Source of the DNA: Parabacteroides sp.
GTDB lineage: Bacteria > Bacteroidota > Bacteroidia > Bacteroidales > Tannerellaceae
Assembly (NCBI GenBank): GCA_019417325.1
Contig: DXVO01000019.1
Coordinates: 88,611 to 152,610 of the forward strand
Direction: 5' to 3'
DNA length: 64,000 nt
The notes under the pieces are model-generated. The model was not told where the DNA came from. It did no database searches and worked only from the letters and a program-made list of their open reading frames with translations. Positions 45,996 to 56,100 of the stretch are shown here, in pieces (position 1 is the stretch's first letter; each line of letters begins with the position of its first letter). The position numbers and the translations under genes are program-made.

Positions 45996-47258
45996 ATGGA
46001 CGATAGCGTACTCGAAAAACTGAAAATACTGGCGGAATCAGCTAAGTATGACGTTTCCTGTGCTTCCAGCGGAACCTCTCGCCAGCATAAAAGCGGCAGT
46101 ATCGGAAGTGCGGCAGGGTGGGGCATTTGCCATAGTTTTGCTGAAGACGGACGGTGTATTTCTCTACTTAAAATCATGCTCACGAATTATTGCATGTTCG
46201 ATTGTGCTTATTGCATCAACAGAAGGAGCAATGATATTCGCCGTGCAACCCTTTCCGTAACGGAGTTGGTCAATCTGACCATTGAATTTTATCGCCGTAA
46301 TTATATAGAAGGGCTGTTCCTTAGTTCGGGGGTGGTACGAAATGCCGATTATACAATGGAGCGGCTGGTTCGTGTAGTGAAGGATTTACGGCTTGTTTAT
46401 CGCTTCAACGGATATATTCACTTAAAGAGTATTCCCGGTGCCAGTCAGGAATTAGTAAATGAAGCAGGACTTTATGCCGACCGTATGAGCGTGAATATAG
46501 AGATTCCGAACGAAAAAAGCCTGCAATTGCTTGCTCCGGAAAAGGATTTTAAAAGTGTTTTTCAGCCGATGCGTTACATCCAGCAGGGGGTTCTGCAAAG
46601 TGCCGAGGAGCGGAAGCGCTTTCGTCATGCCCCGCGTTTTGTTCCTGCCGGCCAGAGTACCCAGATGATTATCGGAGCAACGCCGGATACAGACAAGGAT
46701 ATTCTTCATCTTTCGTCTGCCCTCTATCAACGTCCAACGATGAAGCGTGTTTATTATTCCGGTTTTATTCCCGTAAATGAGTACGATAATCGTCTGCCTG
46801 CATTGAAACAACCGCCTTTGGTGCGTGAAAACCGTTTGTATCAGGCGGACTGGTTGCTACGTTTCTACCAGTTTAAGGTGGACGAGATTGTAAATGATGC
46901 GTATCCTGACCTCGATTTGGAAATCGACCCTAAACTCTCATGGGCATTGCGGCATCCTGAAGTGTTCCCGCTGGATATAAATAAGGCAGATTATGAAATG
47001 CTGTTGCGTGTTCCGGGAATCGGTGTCAAATCGGCTAAATTGATTGTCGTTTCCCGCCGTTATTCGCGTTTGGGCATGGAGCAGTTGAAAAAAATAGGGG
47101 TAGTCATGAAGAAAGCCCAATATTTTATTACCTGCCACGAACTGCCGATGCAGACGATACATGAGGTCAGTCCTGAAAATGTACGGCGCCTGCTTATCCG
47201 GAAAACGGGTAAAAAGCAAACGGATGAACGCCAGTTAACTATTCAATTCGGGGAATAA
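45996..47258 (+). CDS. Putative DNA modification/repair radical SAM protein (TIGR03916 type)
   Basis: About 420 residues from the ATG at 45996. The [4Fe-4S] motif CMFDCAYC (CxxxCxxC) is at about residue 63-70, preceded by LLKIMLTNYC. The TIM-barrel core contains LFLSSGVVRNADYTMERL and RMSVNIEIPNEKSLQLLAPEK. The C-terminus carries a helix-hairpin-helix DNA-binding motif (LLRVPGIGVKSAKLIVVSRR). This layout is that of the radical SAM partner in a two-gene putative DNA repair system. It is followed by the DUF4130 partner after three bases. The chemical reaction is not known to me. Confidence 0.88.
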   Translation: MDDSVLEKLKILAESAKYDVSCASSGTSRQHKSGSIGSAAGWGICHSFAEDGRCISLLKIMLTNYCMFDCAYCINRRSNDIRRATLSVTELVNLTIEFYRRNYIEGLFLSSGVVRNADYTMERLVRVVKDLRLVYRFNGYIHLKSIPGASQELVNEAGLYADRMSVNIEIPNEKSLQLLAPEKDFKSVFQPMRYIQQGVLQSAEERKRFRHAPRFVPAGQSTQMIIGATPDTDKDILHLSSALYQRPTMKRVYYSGFIPVNEYDNRLPALKQPPLVRENRLYQADWLLRFYQFKVDEIVNDAYPDLDLEIDPKLSWALRHPEVFPLDINKADYEMLLRVPGIGVKSAKLIVVSRRYSRLGMEQLKKIGVVMKKAQYFITCHELPMQTIHEVSPENVRRLLIRKTGKKQTDERQLTIQFGE

Positions 47259-47261
47259 GCA

Positions 47262-48029
47262 ATGATAGTTTTTGTTTACGATAAAACATTTGAAGGATTG
47301 TTGACAGTAGTCTTCGATGCCTATTCCCGCCGTAGTTTTCCCGACCTTTTACTGGCGGAAGGAGAACCGTTGCCTTTGTTTTATGATGAAGTGGTTACTG
47401 TTTATACGGATGATCAAAAGGCTGACCGTGTCTGGAAAGGACTACAGAAGAAGATATCTGTGGCTGCTCTTTCGCTTATCACAGTTGCCTGGCTATCCGA
47501 ATTGCCGGAAATCGATAAACTCCTTTTCCGCTATATTCGTAAAGCATTGGATGCCCCGGCTTCTATCGAGTTGAACTTTGGAGATACGGATGTACTGGAA
47601 GTTTCTAAAATCAGTAAAAAGGTGGGGAATGAACGCCTGCGCGTCATGCAGTTCCTGCGTTTCCAGAAAGCAGCGGATGGTACTTATTTTGCAGCTGTTG
47701 AACCGATATATAATGTGATTTCTCTGGTCATCCCTTATCTGAAAGACCGTTTTGCCGATCAGAAATGGCTACTTTATGATCTGAAGCGTGAATATGGCTA
47801 TTATTATGATTTACAGGAAGTGACTGAAGTCCGTTTCGAGGATAAGCAGGCACATCTTCTTTCCGGTCTGCTGAATGAGGAACTGATGGATGAAAATGAA
47901 AAGTTGTTCCAGCAGTTATGGAAAGAATATTTCAATACGATTGCCATAAAAGAACGCCTCAATCCTAAATTGCATCGCCAGCATATGCCTGCCCGTTTTT
48001 GGAAATATATGCCGGAGAAGCAACCATAA
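47262..48029 (+). CDS. DUF4130 putative DNA repair protein (TIGR03915 type)
   Basis: A 255-residue protein with the typical opening VFVYDKTFEGLLTVVFDAY, the central KKVGNERLRVMQFLRFQKAADGTYFAAVEP and the C-terminal KEYFNTIAIKERLNPKLHRQHMPARFWKYMPE. It is the constant partner of the upstream radical SAM protein and may belong to the uracil-DNA-glycosylase-like area, which is inference from family naming. The two genes are 3 bases apart and surely co-transcribed. Soluble, cytosolic. Confidence 0.85.
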   Translation: MIVFVYDKTFEGLLTVVFDAYSRRSFPDLLLAEGEPLPLFYDEVVTVYTDDQKADRVWKGLQKKISVAALSLITVAWLSELPEIDKLLFRYIRKALDAPASIELNFGDTDVLEVSKISKKVGNERLRVMQFLRFQKAADGTYFAAVEPIYNVISLVIPYLKDRFADQKWLLYDLKREYGYYYDLQEVTEVRFEDKQAHLLSGLLNEELMDENEKLFQQLWKEYFNTIAIKERLNPKLHRQHMPARFWKYMPEKQP

Positions 48030-48338
48030 GTCTATAAGTGCCAGTTTCTTTTTATATAATTCATAATAAAAGGCTATTTCTACTATTAAAATAATTTATA
48101 TCTTTGCGGATATGAATATTTTTAAATTTATAGGTGATATATAATGAATAAAATATAAATATATAGGCTTGTATTTGGCGGTTTTTTATTTATTGTGAGA
48201 TCAAATGGAGAATCGCTGGTTAAAATAATAAAAAAATAGATAGAATCGTAAGTACTGTTTTTTATGTGCGTGTCTATCTTTTGTAACAGGGAGAAAAGTA
48301 TTTCTAATATCGTGAACTATTTATTAAAACAAAAAATT
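48030..48338 (+). promoter_or_regulatory. Leader region upstream of the DUF1080 gene
   Basis: No gene is visible. TATCTTTG at 48099-48106 is a good -7 element. The roughly 225 bases from there to the ATG at 48339 are very AT-rich and form an unusually long 5' leader without an obvious known riboswitch. The in-frame extension from 48264 is probably not translated because MRITGTQKKG at 48339 begins a clean signal peptide. Confidence 0.4.
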
Positions 48339-49625
48339 ATGAGAATTACAGGAACACAGAAAAAAGGATTACTCCTTACATGTTCGATGGCATTGGCATT
48401 CTTGATGTCCTCTTGTGCGGAGAAGCCTCAAAATGTATTGACAGATGCAGAAAAGGCAGAAGGATGGGAACTTCTGTTTGATGGAAAAACGCTGAATGGT
48501 TGGAGAGATTATAATGGAACGTCACTGACCGGTCCCTGGGAAGTGGTAGACGGAACTATACAGGCTGATGGCAAAGGTGATGATGCCAACGGTTATATCG
48601 TAACTGACAAACAGTATGAAAACTTCGAACTTTCCTGGGATTGGAAAATTTCCCAGGGTGGCAACAGCGGTATGTTGTATCATGTGGTAGAACGTCCACA
48701 ATTTGCAGTGCCCTATGTGACGGGGCCGGAATACCAGCTGATTGATGATGTGAATTTTGCAGAACCACTGGAAGACTGGCAGCGTTGTGGTGTGGATTAT
48801 GCTATGTATCTGCCTGATTTTTCAACAATAAAAGTAAAACCTGCCGGAGAATGGAATAACTCAAAAATCATATTCGATAACGGACATGTTACTTATTTCA
48901 TGAATGGTGAAAAGACTGTGGAATTTGATGCTTGGTCAGACGACTGGCACAAACGTAAAAACAGTGGAAAATGGGCGAATGCTCCTGAATACGGTTTGGC
49001 ACATAAAGGCGTGCTTTGTTTACAGGACCACGGTTATCCTGCATGGTTCCGTAATATCAAAATTAAAGAGCTTCCGCGTAAAACAAAAGAAGTGAATTTG
49101 TTTAACGGCGTGGATTTGGCCGGTTGGGAAAAATATGGCACAGAATTGTGGTATGTGAAGGATGGTTTACTGGTTTGTGAAAGTGGTCCGGATAAACAAT
49201 ATGGTTATTTGGCAACTCGCGATTATTATGATGATTTTGACTTGACTGTTGAATTTAAACAAGTGGCAGACGGTAATTCCGGCGTGTTCTTCCGTTCATT
49301 TATCGAAGAAGGAGTAAAGGTTAACGGCTGGCAGGTAGAAGTTGCTCCTAAAGGCAATGATACCGGTGGTATTTACGAATCATATGGTCGTGGTTGGTTA
49401 GTACAGATTCCGGATGAAAAAGAAAATATCCTGAAACCGGGCGACTGGAATACAATGCGTATCCGTGTACAGGGAGATAACGTACAGACTTGGCTGAATG
49501 GTCAGGAAATGGTAAATATCAGCGACGAGAAGATAGGTGCCGGACAAGGACGTATCGCTTTACAAATACACGATGGCGGCGGCATTAAAGTCCTCTGGCG
49601 TAATCTGAATTTGAAGACATTATAA
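48339..49625 (+). CDS. Lipoprotein with two DUF1080 (3-keto-disaccharide hydrolase) domains
   Basis: About 428 residues from the ATG at 48339. The signal peptide ends in MALAFLMSSC, a lipobox. Two DUF1080 concanavalin-like domains follow: the first opens EGWELLFDGKTLNGW near residue 42, the second VNLFNGVDLAGWEKYG near residue 253; both keep NSGMLYHV / NSGVFFRS and the final IALQIHDGG/CLQDHGY strands. Such proteins hydrolyse or lyse 3-keto-glycosides. It heads a three-gene group with an oxidoreductase and an isomerase, all with export signals, so the pathway appears periplasmic. Confidence 0.85.
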   Translation: MRITGTQKKGLLLTCSMALAFLMSSCAEKPQNVLTDAEKAEGWELLFDGKTLNGWRDYNGTSLTGPWEVVDGTIQADGKGDDANGYIVTDKQYENFELSWDWKISQGGNSGMLYHVVERPQFAVPYVTGPEYQLIDDVNFAEPLEDWQRCGVDYAMYLPDFSTIKVKPAGEWNNSKIIFDNGHVTYFMNGEKTVEFDAWSDDWHKRKNSGKWANAPEYGLAHKGVLCLQDHGYPAWFRNIKIKELPRKTKEVNLFNGVDLAGWEKYGTELWYVKDGLLVCESGPDKQYGYLATRDYYDDFDLTVEFKQVADGNSGVFFRSFIEEGVKVNGWQVEVAPKGNDTGGIYESYGRGWLVQIPDEKENILKPGDWNTMRIRVQGDNVQTWLNGQEMVNISDEKIGAGQGRIALQIHDGGGIKVLWRNLNLKTL

Positions 49626-49651
49626 GAAAAAACTTTAATCTTTTGTTAACC

Positions 49652-51166
49652 ATGAAAAATATATCCAGAAGAACATTTTTAAAGACCGGCGCTGTTGCAG
49701 CTGCCGGTCTGACTATTGTGCCGGGTTCGATATTCGGTAAGTCACACGGGTATACCGCCCCCAGTGATAAACTGAATATTGCCGGTATCGGTGTAGGAGG
49801 TATGGGACGCCGTAACCTGGCAAATATGAATACGGAAAACATTGTTGCCCTCTGTGATGTGGACTGGGGATACGCTGATAAAACATTTAAGGATTATCCT
49901 CAGGCAAAACGTTTTAAAGATTGGCGTGTGATGTTTGACGAGATGGGTAAATCTATCGATGCTATTATGGTGGCGACTCCCGACCACACACATGCCGGTG
50001 TTACGGCACATGCTATCACATTGGGTAAACACTGCTATACACAGAAACCACTTACTCATTCTGTTTACGAATCCCGTTTATTGACAAAACTGGCTAAAAA
50101 ATATAAAGTAGCTACCCAGATGGGAAATCAGGGAAACTCTTTTGATTGGTGCCGCCAGATAGCCGAATGGATACAGGCCGGTATTATAGGAGATGTATAT
50201 GAAGTACATTGCTGGACAGACCGCCCTATCTGGCCTCAAGGCTTGATGCAACCTAAAGATGGTATGAAGTGCCCGAAGACACTGGACTGGGATTTGTTTA
50301 TCGGTCCGGCTCAGAAACGCTCCTACAACTCAGTATATACCCCGTGGAACTGGAGGGGGTGGTGGGACTTCGGAACGGGGGCTTTAGGCGATATGGCTTG
50401 CCATATCATGGACCCTCTTTACTGGGCATTGGATTTAAAATATCCGACCAGCGTGATAGGCAGTTCTACGCTAAGTAACCTCTATTCTCCTCCCCATGCA
50501 CAGGTTGTGACTTATACGTTTCCGGCGCGTCCCTCCAAAGGCAATGTAAAGATGCCGGAAGTAAAGGTGTACTGGTATGATGGAGGTTTGATGCCTCCTC
50601 GTCCGGAAGAATTGAAAGACGGTCAGATGATGGGAGATGAAAATGGCGGTATCATTTTTATCGGAACAAAAGGTAAGATTATGACCGGCTGTTATGGTAT
50701 GAATCCAACGTTACTGCCTCTGTCGGATATGGAGCATTTTAACCAGCCGAAACCGACTATACCGAGGGTAAAAGGTGGAAACGGTAATATTTGGTCTACT
50801 AATGCACATGAACAAGATTGGATACGTGCCTGTAAAGAATCTCCAGAAAATAGAGTGGAGGCGTCTTCAAATTTCCAGTTCTCCGGTCCGTTTAATGAAA
50901 TGGTGGTAATGGGGGTATTGGCTGTTCGCCTGTCCGGTTTGCAGGGATTGCATCGCGAATTGCAGTGGGATGGTGAAAATATGCGGTTTACCAATATCTC
51001 TCCGAACGACAAAATAAAAATTGTGACGGTAGACGACTTCAACGTAATAGATGGCGACCCGCGTTTCGACCGCCGTTTTGCTGAATTTAATGCTGCTGAT
51101 ATGGCAAATGAATGGATTAAGCATACCTATAACAATGGTTTCTCATTGCCGGAAATGCCTAAGTAA
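49652..51166 (+). CDS. Gfo/Idh/MocA family oxidoreductase with Tat signal
   Basis: About 504 residues from the ATG at 49652. The N-terminus MKNISRRTFLKTGAVAAAGL is a twin-arginine signal. A Rossmann fold follows (LNIAGIGVGGMGRRNLANM; VALCDVDW), then KPLTHSVYESRLL, the usual EKP-type motif region with QKPL. The C-terminal domain includes the long GGWWDFGTGALGDMACHIMDP-type segment (GALGDMACHIMD). Such periplasmic NAD(P)-dependent enzymes oxidise sugar hydroxyls, fitting conversion of glycosides to 3-keto forms. It lies 26 bases after the DUF1080 gene. Confidence 0.87.
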   Translation: MKNISRRTFLKTGAVAAAGLTIVPGSIFGKSHGYTAPSDKLNIAGIGVGGMGRRNLANMNTENIVALCDVDWGYADKTFKDYPQAKRFKDWRVMFDEMGKSIDAIMVATPDHTHAGVTAHAITLGKHCYTQKPLTHSVYESRLLTKLAKKYKVATQMGNQGNSFDWCRQIAEWIQAGIIGDVYEVHCWTDRPIWPQGLMQPKDGMKCPKTLDWDLFIGPAQKRSYNSVYTPWNWRGWWDFGTGALGDMACHIMDPLYWALDLKYPTSVIGSSTLSNLYSPPHAQVVTYTFPARPSKGNVKMPEVKVYWYDGGLMPPRPEELKDGQMMGDENGGIIFIGTKGKIMTGCYGMNPTLLPLSDMEHFNQPKPTIPRVKGGNGNIWSTNAHEQDWIRACKESPENRVEASSNFQFSGPFNEMVVMGVLAVRLSGLQGLHRELQWDGENMRFTNISPNDKIKIVTVDDFNVIDGDPRFDRRFAEFNAADMANEWIKHTYNNGFSLPEMPK

Positions 51167-51191
51167 TAACATCTAAAAGAGAGAAAACTAC

Positions 51192-52043
51192 ATGAAACAG
51201 ATTTCAAAAATAATTGTTGCTATGGTTTGCTGTTTGTTGGCATTACCGTCACAAGCACAAACGAAAGCTGAGAAGAATGGCTGGCGTTTAGGTATTCAGT
51301 CTTATACATTCCATCTTTTTTCACTGGCGGAGGCTCTAGATAAGACAGAAGAGTTAGGAGTGAAGTATATCGAAGTTTATCCAGGCCATAAATTAGGAGG
51401 TAAATGGGGGGATAAGGTCTTCGACTTCAATCTGGATGTGCAGACTCAAAAAGAACTGAGAGAATTTGCCGCCTCCAAAGGAATAAAGATTGTCGGAACC
51501 GGAGTTTTTGTAACCGATAATTCTGCCGATTGGGAAAAGATGTTCAGGTTTGCCGATGAAATGGGGCTGGAGTTTATTACTTGCGAACCTGCATTGAAAG
51601 ACTGGGATTTGGTGGAACAATTCGCTAACCAGTATAGAATAAAAGTATCTGTCCATAATCATCCGAAACCGTCGGATTACTGGAATCCGGATAATCTGTT
51701 GAGTGTGATTTCTAATCGCAGCAAATTGTTAGGTTCTTGTTCGGACGTCGGACATTGGCGCAGGGAAGGCTTGGATCAGATCGATTGCCTGAAAAAATTA
51801 CAGAAGCGCATTATCTCTTTACATTTCAAAGATATTGCTCCTAAAATGGAAGGAGAGAAAGAACAGCATGATGTTATCTGGGGTACAGGAATTCTGGATG
51901 TGAAAGGTATGTTGAAAGAACTGAAACGGCAGAATTTCAAAGGTGTATTCTCTATCGAATATGAATCTAACTGGAATAATTCGGTGCCGGATATCAAAGA
52001 ATGTATCAAATATTTCAATAAGACAGCAGATGAAATATTATAG
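51192..52043 (+). CDS. Secreted sugar phosphate isomerase/epimerase-like TIM-barrel protein
   Basis: A 283-residue protein with a signal peptide (MKQISKIIVAMVCCLLALPSQAQ) and an AP-endonuclease-2/xylose-isomerase-like TIM barrel: LGIQSYTFHLFSLAEALDK, GVKYIEVYPGHKLGG, VHNHPKPSDYWN, CSDVGHWRREG, ISLHFKDIAPKM and GVFSIEYESNW supply metal-binding Glu/His/Asp positions. It probably isomerises or eliminates the 3-keto-sugar made by the neighbouring enzymes. It is the third gene of the cassette, 25 bases after the oxidoreductase. A terminator follows. Confidence 0.82.
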   Translation: MKQISKIIVAMVCCLLALPSQAQTKAEKNGWRLGIQSYTFHLFSLAEALDKTEELGVKYIEVYPGHKLGGKWGDKVFDFNLDVQTQKELREFAASKGIKIVGTGVFVTDNSADWEKMFRFADEMGLEFITCEPALKDWDLVEQFANQYRIKVSVHNHPKPSDYWNPDNLLSVISNRSKLLGSCSDVGHWRREGLDQIDCLKKLQKRIISLHFKDIAPKMEGEKEQHDVIWGTGILDVKGMLKELKRQNFKGVFSIEYESNWNNSVPDIKECIKYFNKTADEIL

Positions 52044-52071
52044 TTAGATTAGCTGATTTGCTAATAATGAT

Positions 52072-52116
52072 GCGTACAGACAAGCTTCGTCATGTAGCCC
52101 GGTCTGTACGCTTTTC
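52072..52116 (+). terminator. Terminator after the 3-keto-glycoside-type cassette
   Basis: GCGTACAGAC and GTCTGTACGC are exact 10-base complements with a 20-base loop, followed by TTTTCCC. Confidence 0.75.
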
Positions 52117-52131
52117 CCGTAATTATAACCG

Positions 52132-52695
52132 ATGAAAAAACAATCCGACGAGGCTATCCTCGTAAGTATCAAAACAGGCGATATGGCTGCTTTCAGTGCC
52201 CTGTTCAAAGCAGTCTATGTACCTTTATATGTTCATTGCAGGAAGTTTATAGCAGAACCGGAAGAAGCTAAAGATTTGTTGCAGAATGTATTTCTTCGTT
52301 TTTGGGAGAAAAAGGAAGAGATAGATGTCCATACTTCATTGAATGCCTACCTATACCGCTCCGTACAAAATGAATGCTTGAATTATATTCGTTCCGTTAA
52401 ACCACAGGAAGGACTAGATGGATGCTCTCATGAAGAATTATTCTCTGGGCTGAACGGAAGCGAAGTAACACCCTTCTCCAATCTTGCTGTACTTGAAATA
52501 GAACAAATTGTGAACAATACCATCGAACGCTTGCCGAAACAATGTAAATCCATATTCAAACTGAGCCGGATAGAGGGCCTGAAAAATCAGGAAATAGCAG
52601 ACAGGCTGTGCATGTCAGTACGTACAGTTGATACTCAGATTTACAGAGCACTTAAAATACTGAAAGGGGAGTTAAAGGATTATCTGGCAACATAA
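52132..52695 (+). CDS. ECF-type RNA polymerase sigma-70 factor
   Basis: A 187-residue extracytoplasmic-function sigma factor. Region 2 includes FSALFKAVYVPLYVHCRKF and AKDLLQNVFLRFWEKKEEI; region 4 includes LPKQCKSIFKLSRIEGLKNQEIADRL and SVRTVDTQIYRALKIL. This is the standard Bacteroides SusCD-linked sigma type. It lies upstream of an anti-sigma-like gene and SusC/SusD in the same direction, so it probably controls that nutrient uptake locus. Confidence 0.93.
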   Translation: MKKQSDEAILVSIKTGDMAAFSALFKAVYVPLYVHCRKFIAEPEEAKDLLQNVFLRFWEKKEEIDVHTSLNAYLYRSVQNECLNYIRSVKPQEGLDGCSHEELFSGLNGSEVTPFSNLAVLEIEQIVNNTIERLPKQCKSIFKLSRIEGLKNQEIADRLCMSVRTVDTQIYRALKILKGELKDYLAT

Positions 52696-52790
52696 ACGAA
52701 GGGAGTTTTTTAATAAAAAAGAACACCCTTGTAAGTAATAACCTTTGCGGATGTGTCCTATATAAAAGCAGAGAGGAATATCCGGTTGAA

Positions 52791-53064
52791 ATGAAAAAGT
52801 ATCTGAGAAATATAGTGGAGGAAAGTTTAAAGGATGAGATTCATGTGGATGGGGAGTGGAATCGTCTGATGGCTGCAATTGTAAAGCAGCCGGGAGATAT
52901 TGTTTCGGAATCACCTGAGGATTTCATTTTTTCGGATGATAAAGTATGCTGTTGCCGTTTTTGCCGGAGCCGGTTTTTCTTTTTCTATGTTTTGTTTGAC
53001 AAAAGATAATAGAAATATCCTGCCGGGTAATTCTCGGTTATTGACAGATAAGGAAGAAAAATGA
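52791..53064 (+). pseudogene. Frame-disrupted, truncated anti-sigma (FecR-like) membrane protein
   Basis: From the ATG at 52791 the frame reads about 50 plausible residues (MKKYLRNIVEESLKDEIHVD...DFIFSDD), then turns into cysteine/phenylalanine-rich nonsense. In the +1 frame from 52942 a good membrane helix and tail follow (KYAVAVFAGAGFSFSMFCL, then TKDNRNILPG), ending in TGA at 53062. One extra A in GATAAAG would explain this. Even repaired, the protein is about 90 residues and lacks the periplasmic FecR domain. Position between an ECF sigma and SusC suggests an anti-sigma remnant. An ATG at 52936 could start the second part alone. Confidence 0.55.
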
Positions 53065-53119
53065 AATTTACCGCTAACCCGATTTAAAACATAAATGTTT
53101 AACCTTATATTATTTACTT

Positions 53120-56100
53120 ATGGCAAATCATACGAGAGCATCCGGTTATTTCTACCGGAAAGCTATGAAAAGACTAACCCTCTTTAGTTTATGTGCAGTT
53201 GCATTTCAACCGCAGGAAATTGTAGCAGTATCTTCTCTTTCGGTAGCCCCGGGAATTATGACGGTAGCTCAAACCGGCAGAAAAATAACTGGCAAGGTTG
53301 TAGACCAGAGCGGGGAACCTCTGATTGGCGTGAATGTGGTGATACATGGAACAACCGACGGGGCGATTACAGACATTGATGGCAATTATGTTTTGGATAA
53401 TGTACCGGAACAGGCCGTTCTCGAATTTTCCTATATCGGTTATACTTCGCAAAACGTATCTGTAGGAAATAAAAAGCAAGTGAATATCACTTTAGCAGAA
53501 GACACCCAAAAACTGGAAGAAGTCGTGGTGGTCGGTTACGGCTCATTTAAGAAGAGTGATTTGACAGGTGCCATCACTCAGGTGAAAGGAGAGGAGATAG
53601 CCAACCTGCCTTTACGGAGTGCCGCGGATGCTTTGCAGGGAAAAGCTGCCGGTGTGGTTGTTACATCCAATTCCGGTAGTCCCGGAGCTTTGGGGGATGT
53701 CCGTATACGTGGTGTCGGGACATTGAATGGAAACAATCCGCTGTATGTGGTGGATGGTATGCCGCAGGATAATATCGGTTGGTTGAATGCACGTGATATT
53801 GAGAATATAGAAGTCTTGAAAGATGCTTCGGCACAAGCTATTTACGGAGCACGTGCGGCGAACGGAGTTATTTTGGTCTCGACCAAGCGAGGAGCTTCCG
53901 GTGATATTTATAAAAGCCATATCGAATTTGATATGAATATCGGTTTTCAGGGTGTGGCAAAACGTTATGAGATGCTGGATGCAGCCGGTTTTATGGAATA
54001 TAAGAACCGTGCGTATGCCGCTGCGGGAAAAGAACTGACCGAAGATTTTGCTACTCCGGAAAAGCGGGAAGCTATCCTTTCCTTCCTGGGAAAAAACGGC
54101 GGACGGCAAGGTACGGATTGGTGGGCGGAAGTCACCCGTAAGCCCCGGGAAGCTGTGAACCAAAACTACAACCTGGCTCTTTCGGGTGGGATGAATAAGC
54201 TAAGATACCGTGCCAGTTTCGGATATATGGACCAGAAAGGCATACTGAAAGGTTCCAACTACCAACGCCTGAACGGTCGTTTAAACTTGGATTCGGAAGT
54301 GACGAAATGGTTGACTCTATCCGCCAACGTCAATGTAATTTATGAGGTAAGGCGGAATATCCAGGAAAATGACGCTTATAATGCTACCGTCTTGGCATCG
54401 GCGGCTGCCGACCCGATTACTCCGGTATACCGTGATAACCTGGTGGAGGTTCCGGATTTCTTATATAGCCGTATCTATAACGGATATGAACCGACCAATC
54501 CCTGGTCGCGTTATACCGGCGTTATCTATTCGAATAAAGTGAATACCGTAGCCCAGGTGGATCGTTCCGCTTTGAATAGATGGCATGGCATAGCTACCAA
54601 AAGCAATATCTCCGGCGATTTCAAACTGTTTCCGTTCCTGACGTTTAAATCCAGCCTCTCGCTCGATTTGCTCCGTAACCAGAGTGATGGATTCACTCCA
54701 AAATATTATCTGGATGGCGACGAATACAGCACCTATGCTACGGTCAGCCGTCAAGTTGATAATACGGACTACTGGGTGTTTGATAATTACCTGACCTATA
54801 ACCAACGTTTCGGTAAACATGCGGTGAATGCGATGATGGGTACTTCGGCAGAAATGAAAAGTTATGAAGCCATCGGCGCTTCAAAACAGGGAATGGTGAA
54901 TAATGACCCGAACCAGCAGGTTATCAATGCGGGGACCGTGAATCCGGGAGCTTCCGGTTATACTTCTTGCAATACGCTAAATTCTTATTTCGGTCGTGTT
55001 TTCTACTCCTACGACAATCGTTATATGGTTACGGTAAATGCACGTTGGGACGGCTCTTCCCAGTTTGCCGCCGGCAATCGTTGGGGCTTTTTCCCGTCTG
55101 TTTCCGGAGGGTGGAACTTTTCGGAAGAAACATTTATGAAAGGGCTGAGTTGGTTGTCGCAGGGAAAACTGAGAGCCGGTTGGGGAGAGATTGGCAATCA
55201 GACGATACCCGGCGGGGCTTATCTGAACACGTTTGTGAACGGTGGCTATTTCCTGTTTGGCGACAAGAACACGGTCCTTTCGGGCGGGCGCGGACAGGTA
55301 GGCAATCCGAACCTGAAATGGGAAACAACCCGCCAACTCGATTTAGGATTGGATTTGGCTTTCCTGCAAGGTGCTTTACGGCTGACAATGGATTATTTCG
55401 ACAGACGTACAAAAGATATGCTGGTACAGGTTCCTACTCCGTCGGCTTTGGGATTCCCGAATCATCCGTGGGTCAATGCGGGAAGCATCAGCAACCGGGG
55501 ATTTGAATTTGCTGTTAATTATGACGGAAAAGCAGGCAAAGAATTTGCTTACCATATCAACGCCAATGTTTCTACCTACAAAAATAAGGTGGTCGATTTG
55601 GGTGGCTGCGCGAATATTCCGGGGAAAGGAGTCCATCTCGGCTACTACAGCTATACAATGACCGAGGTCGGTATGCCCATCGGTTATTTCTACGGATATA
55701 AAATGGATGGCGTGTTTCAGACACAGGCAGAAATAGATAATTACAAAAACAACGGACAGGTAGTGATGCCGAATGCCAAGCCCGGCGATTTGAAATTCAT
55801 GGATCTGAACGGGGACGGGAAACTGGATGACAAGGACTGTACTATGATAGGAAATCCGCATCCGGATTTTACCTTCGGGCTGACGTTGGGCGCGGAATAC
55901 AGGAACTTTGACTTTTCCGCTTTTTTCCAAGGCTCTGTCGGGAATGATATTTTGAACATCCTGAAATATGATATTTACGGAGGGGTAGGCTGGTATAACG
56001 CCCCGAAAGATATCCTGACCACATTCTGGAACGGACCGGGGAGCACCAATAAAAACTTCGCAATCGATGCCGATAGTCGCCTGAACCGCGAAATGTCTTC

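Noticed and set aside
55134..55412. Antisense and alternative-frame ORFs inside susC, mutB, fumC and the AsmA-like gene
   Set aside because: All are shadows of strongly supported genes; their translations lack family motifs.
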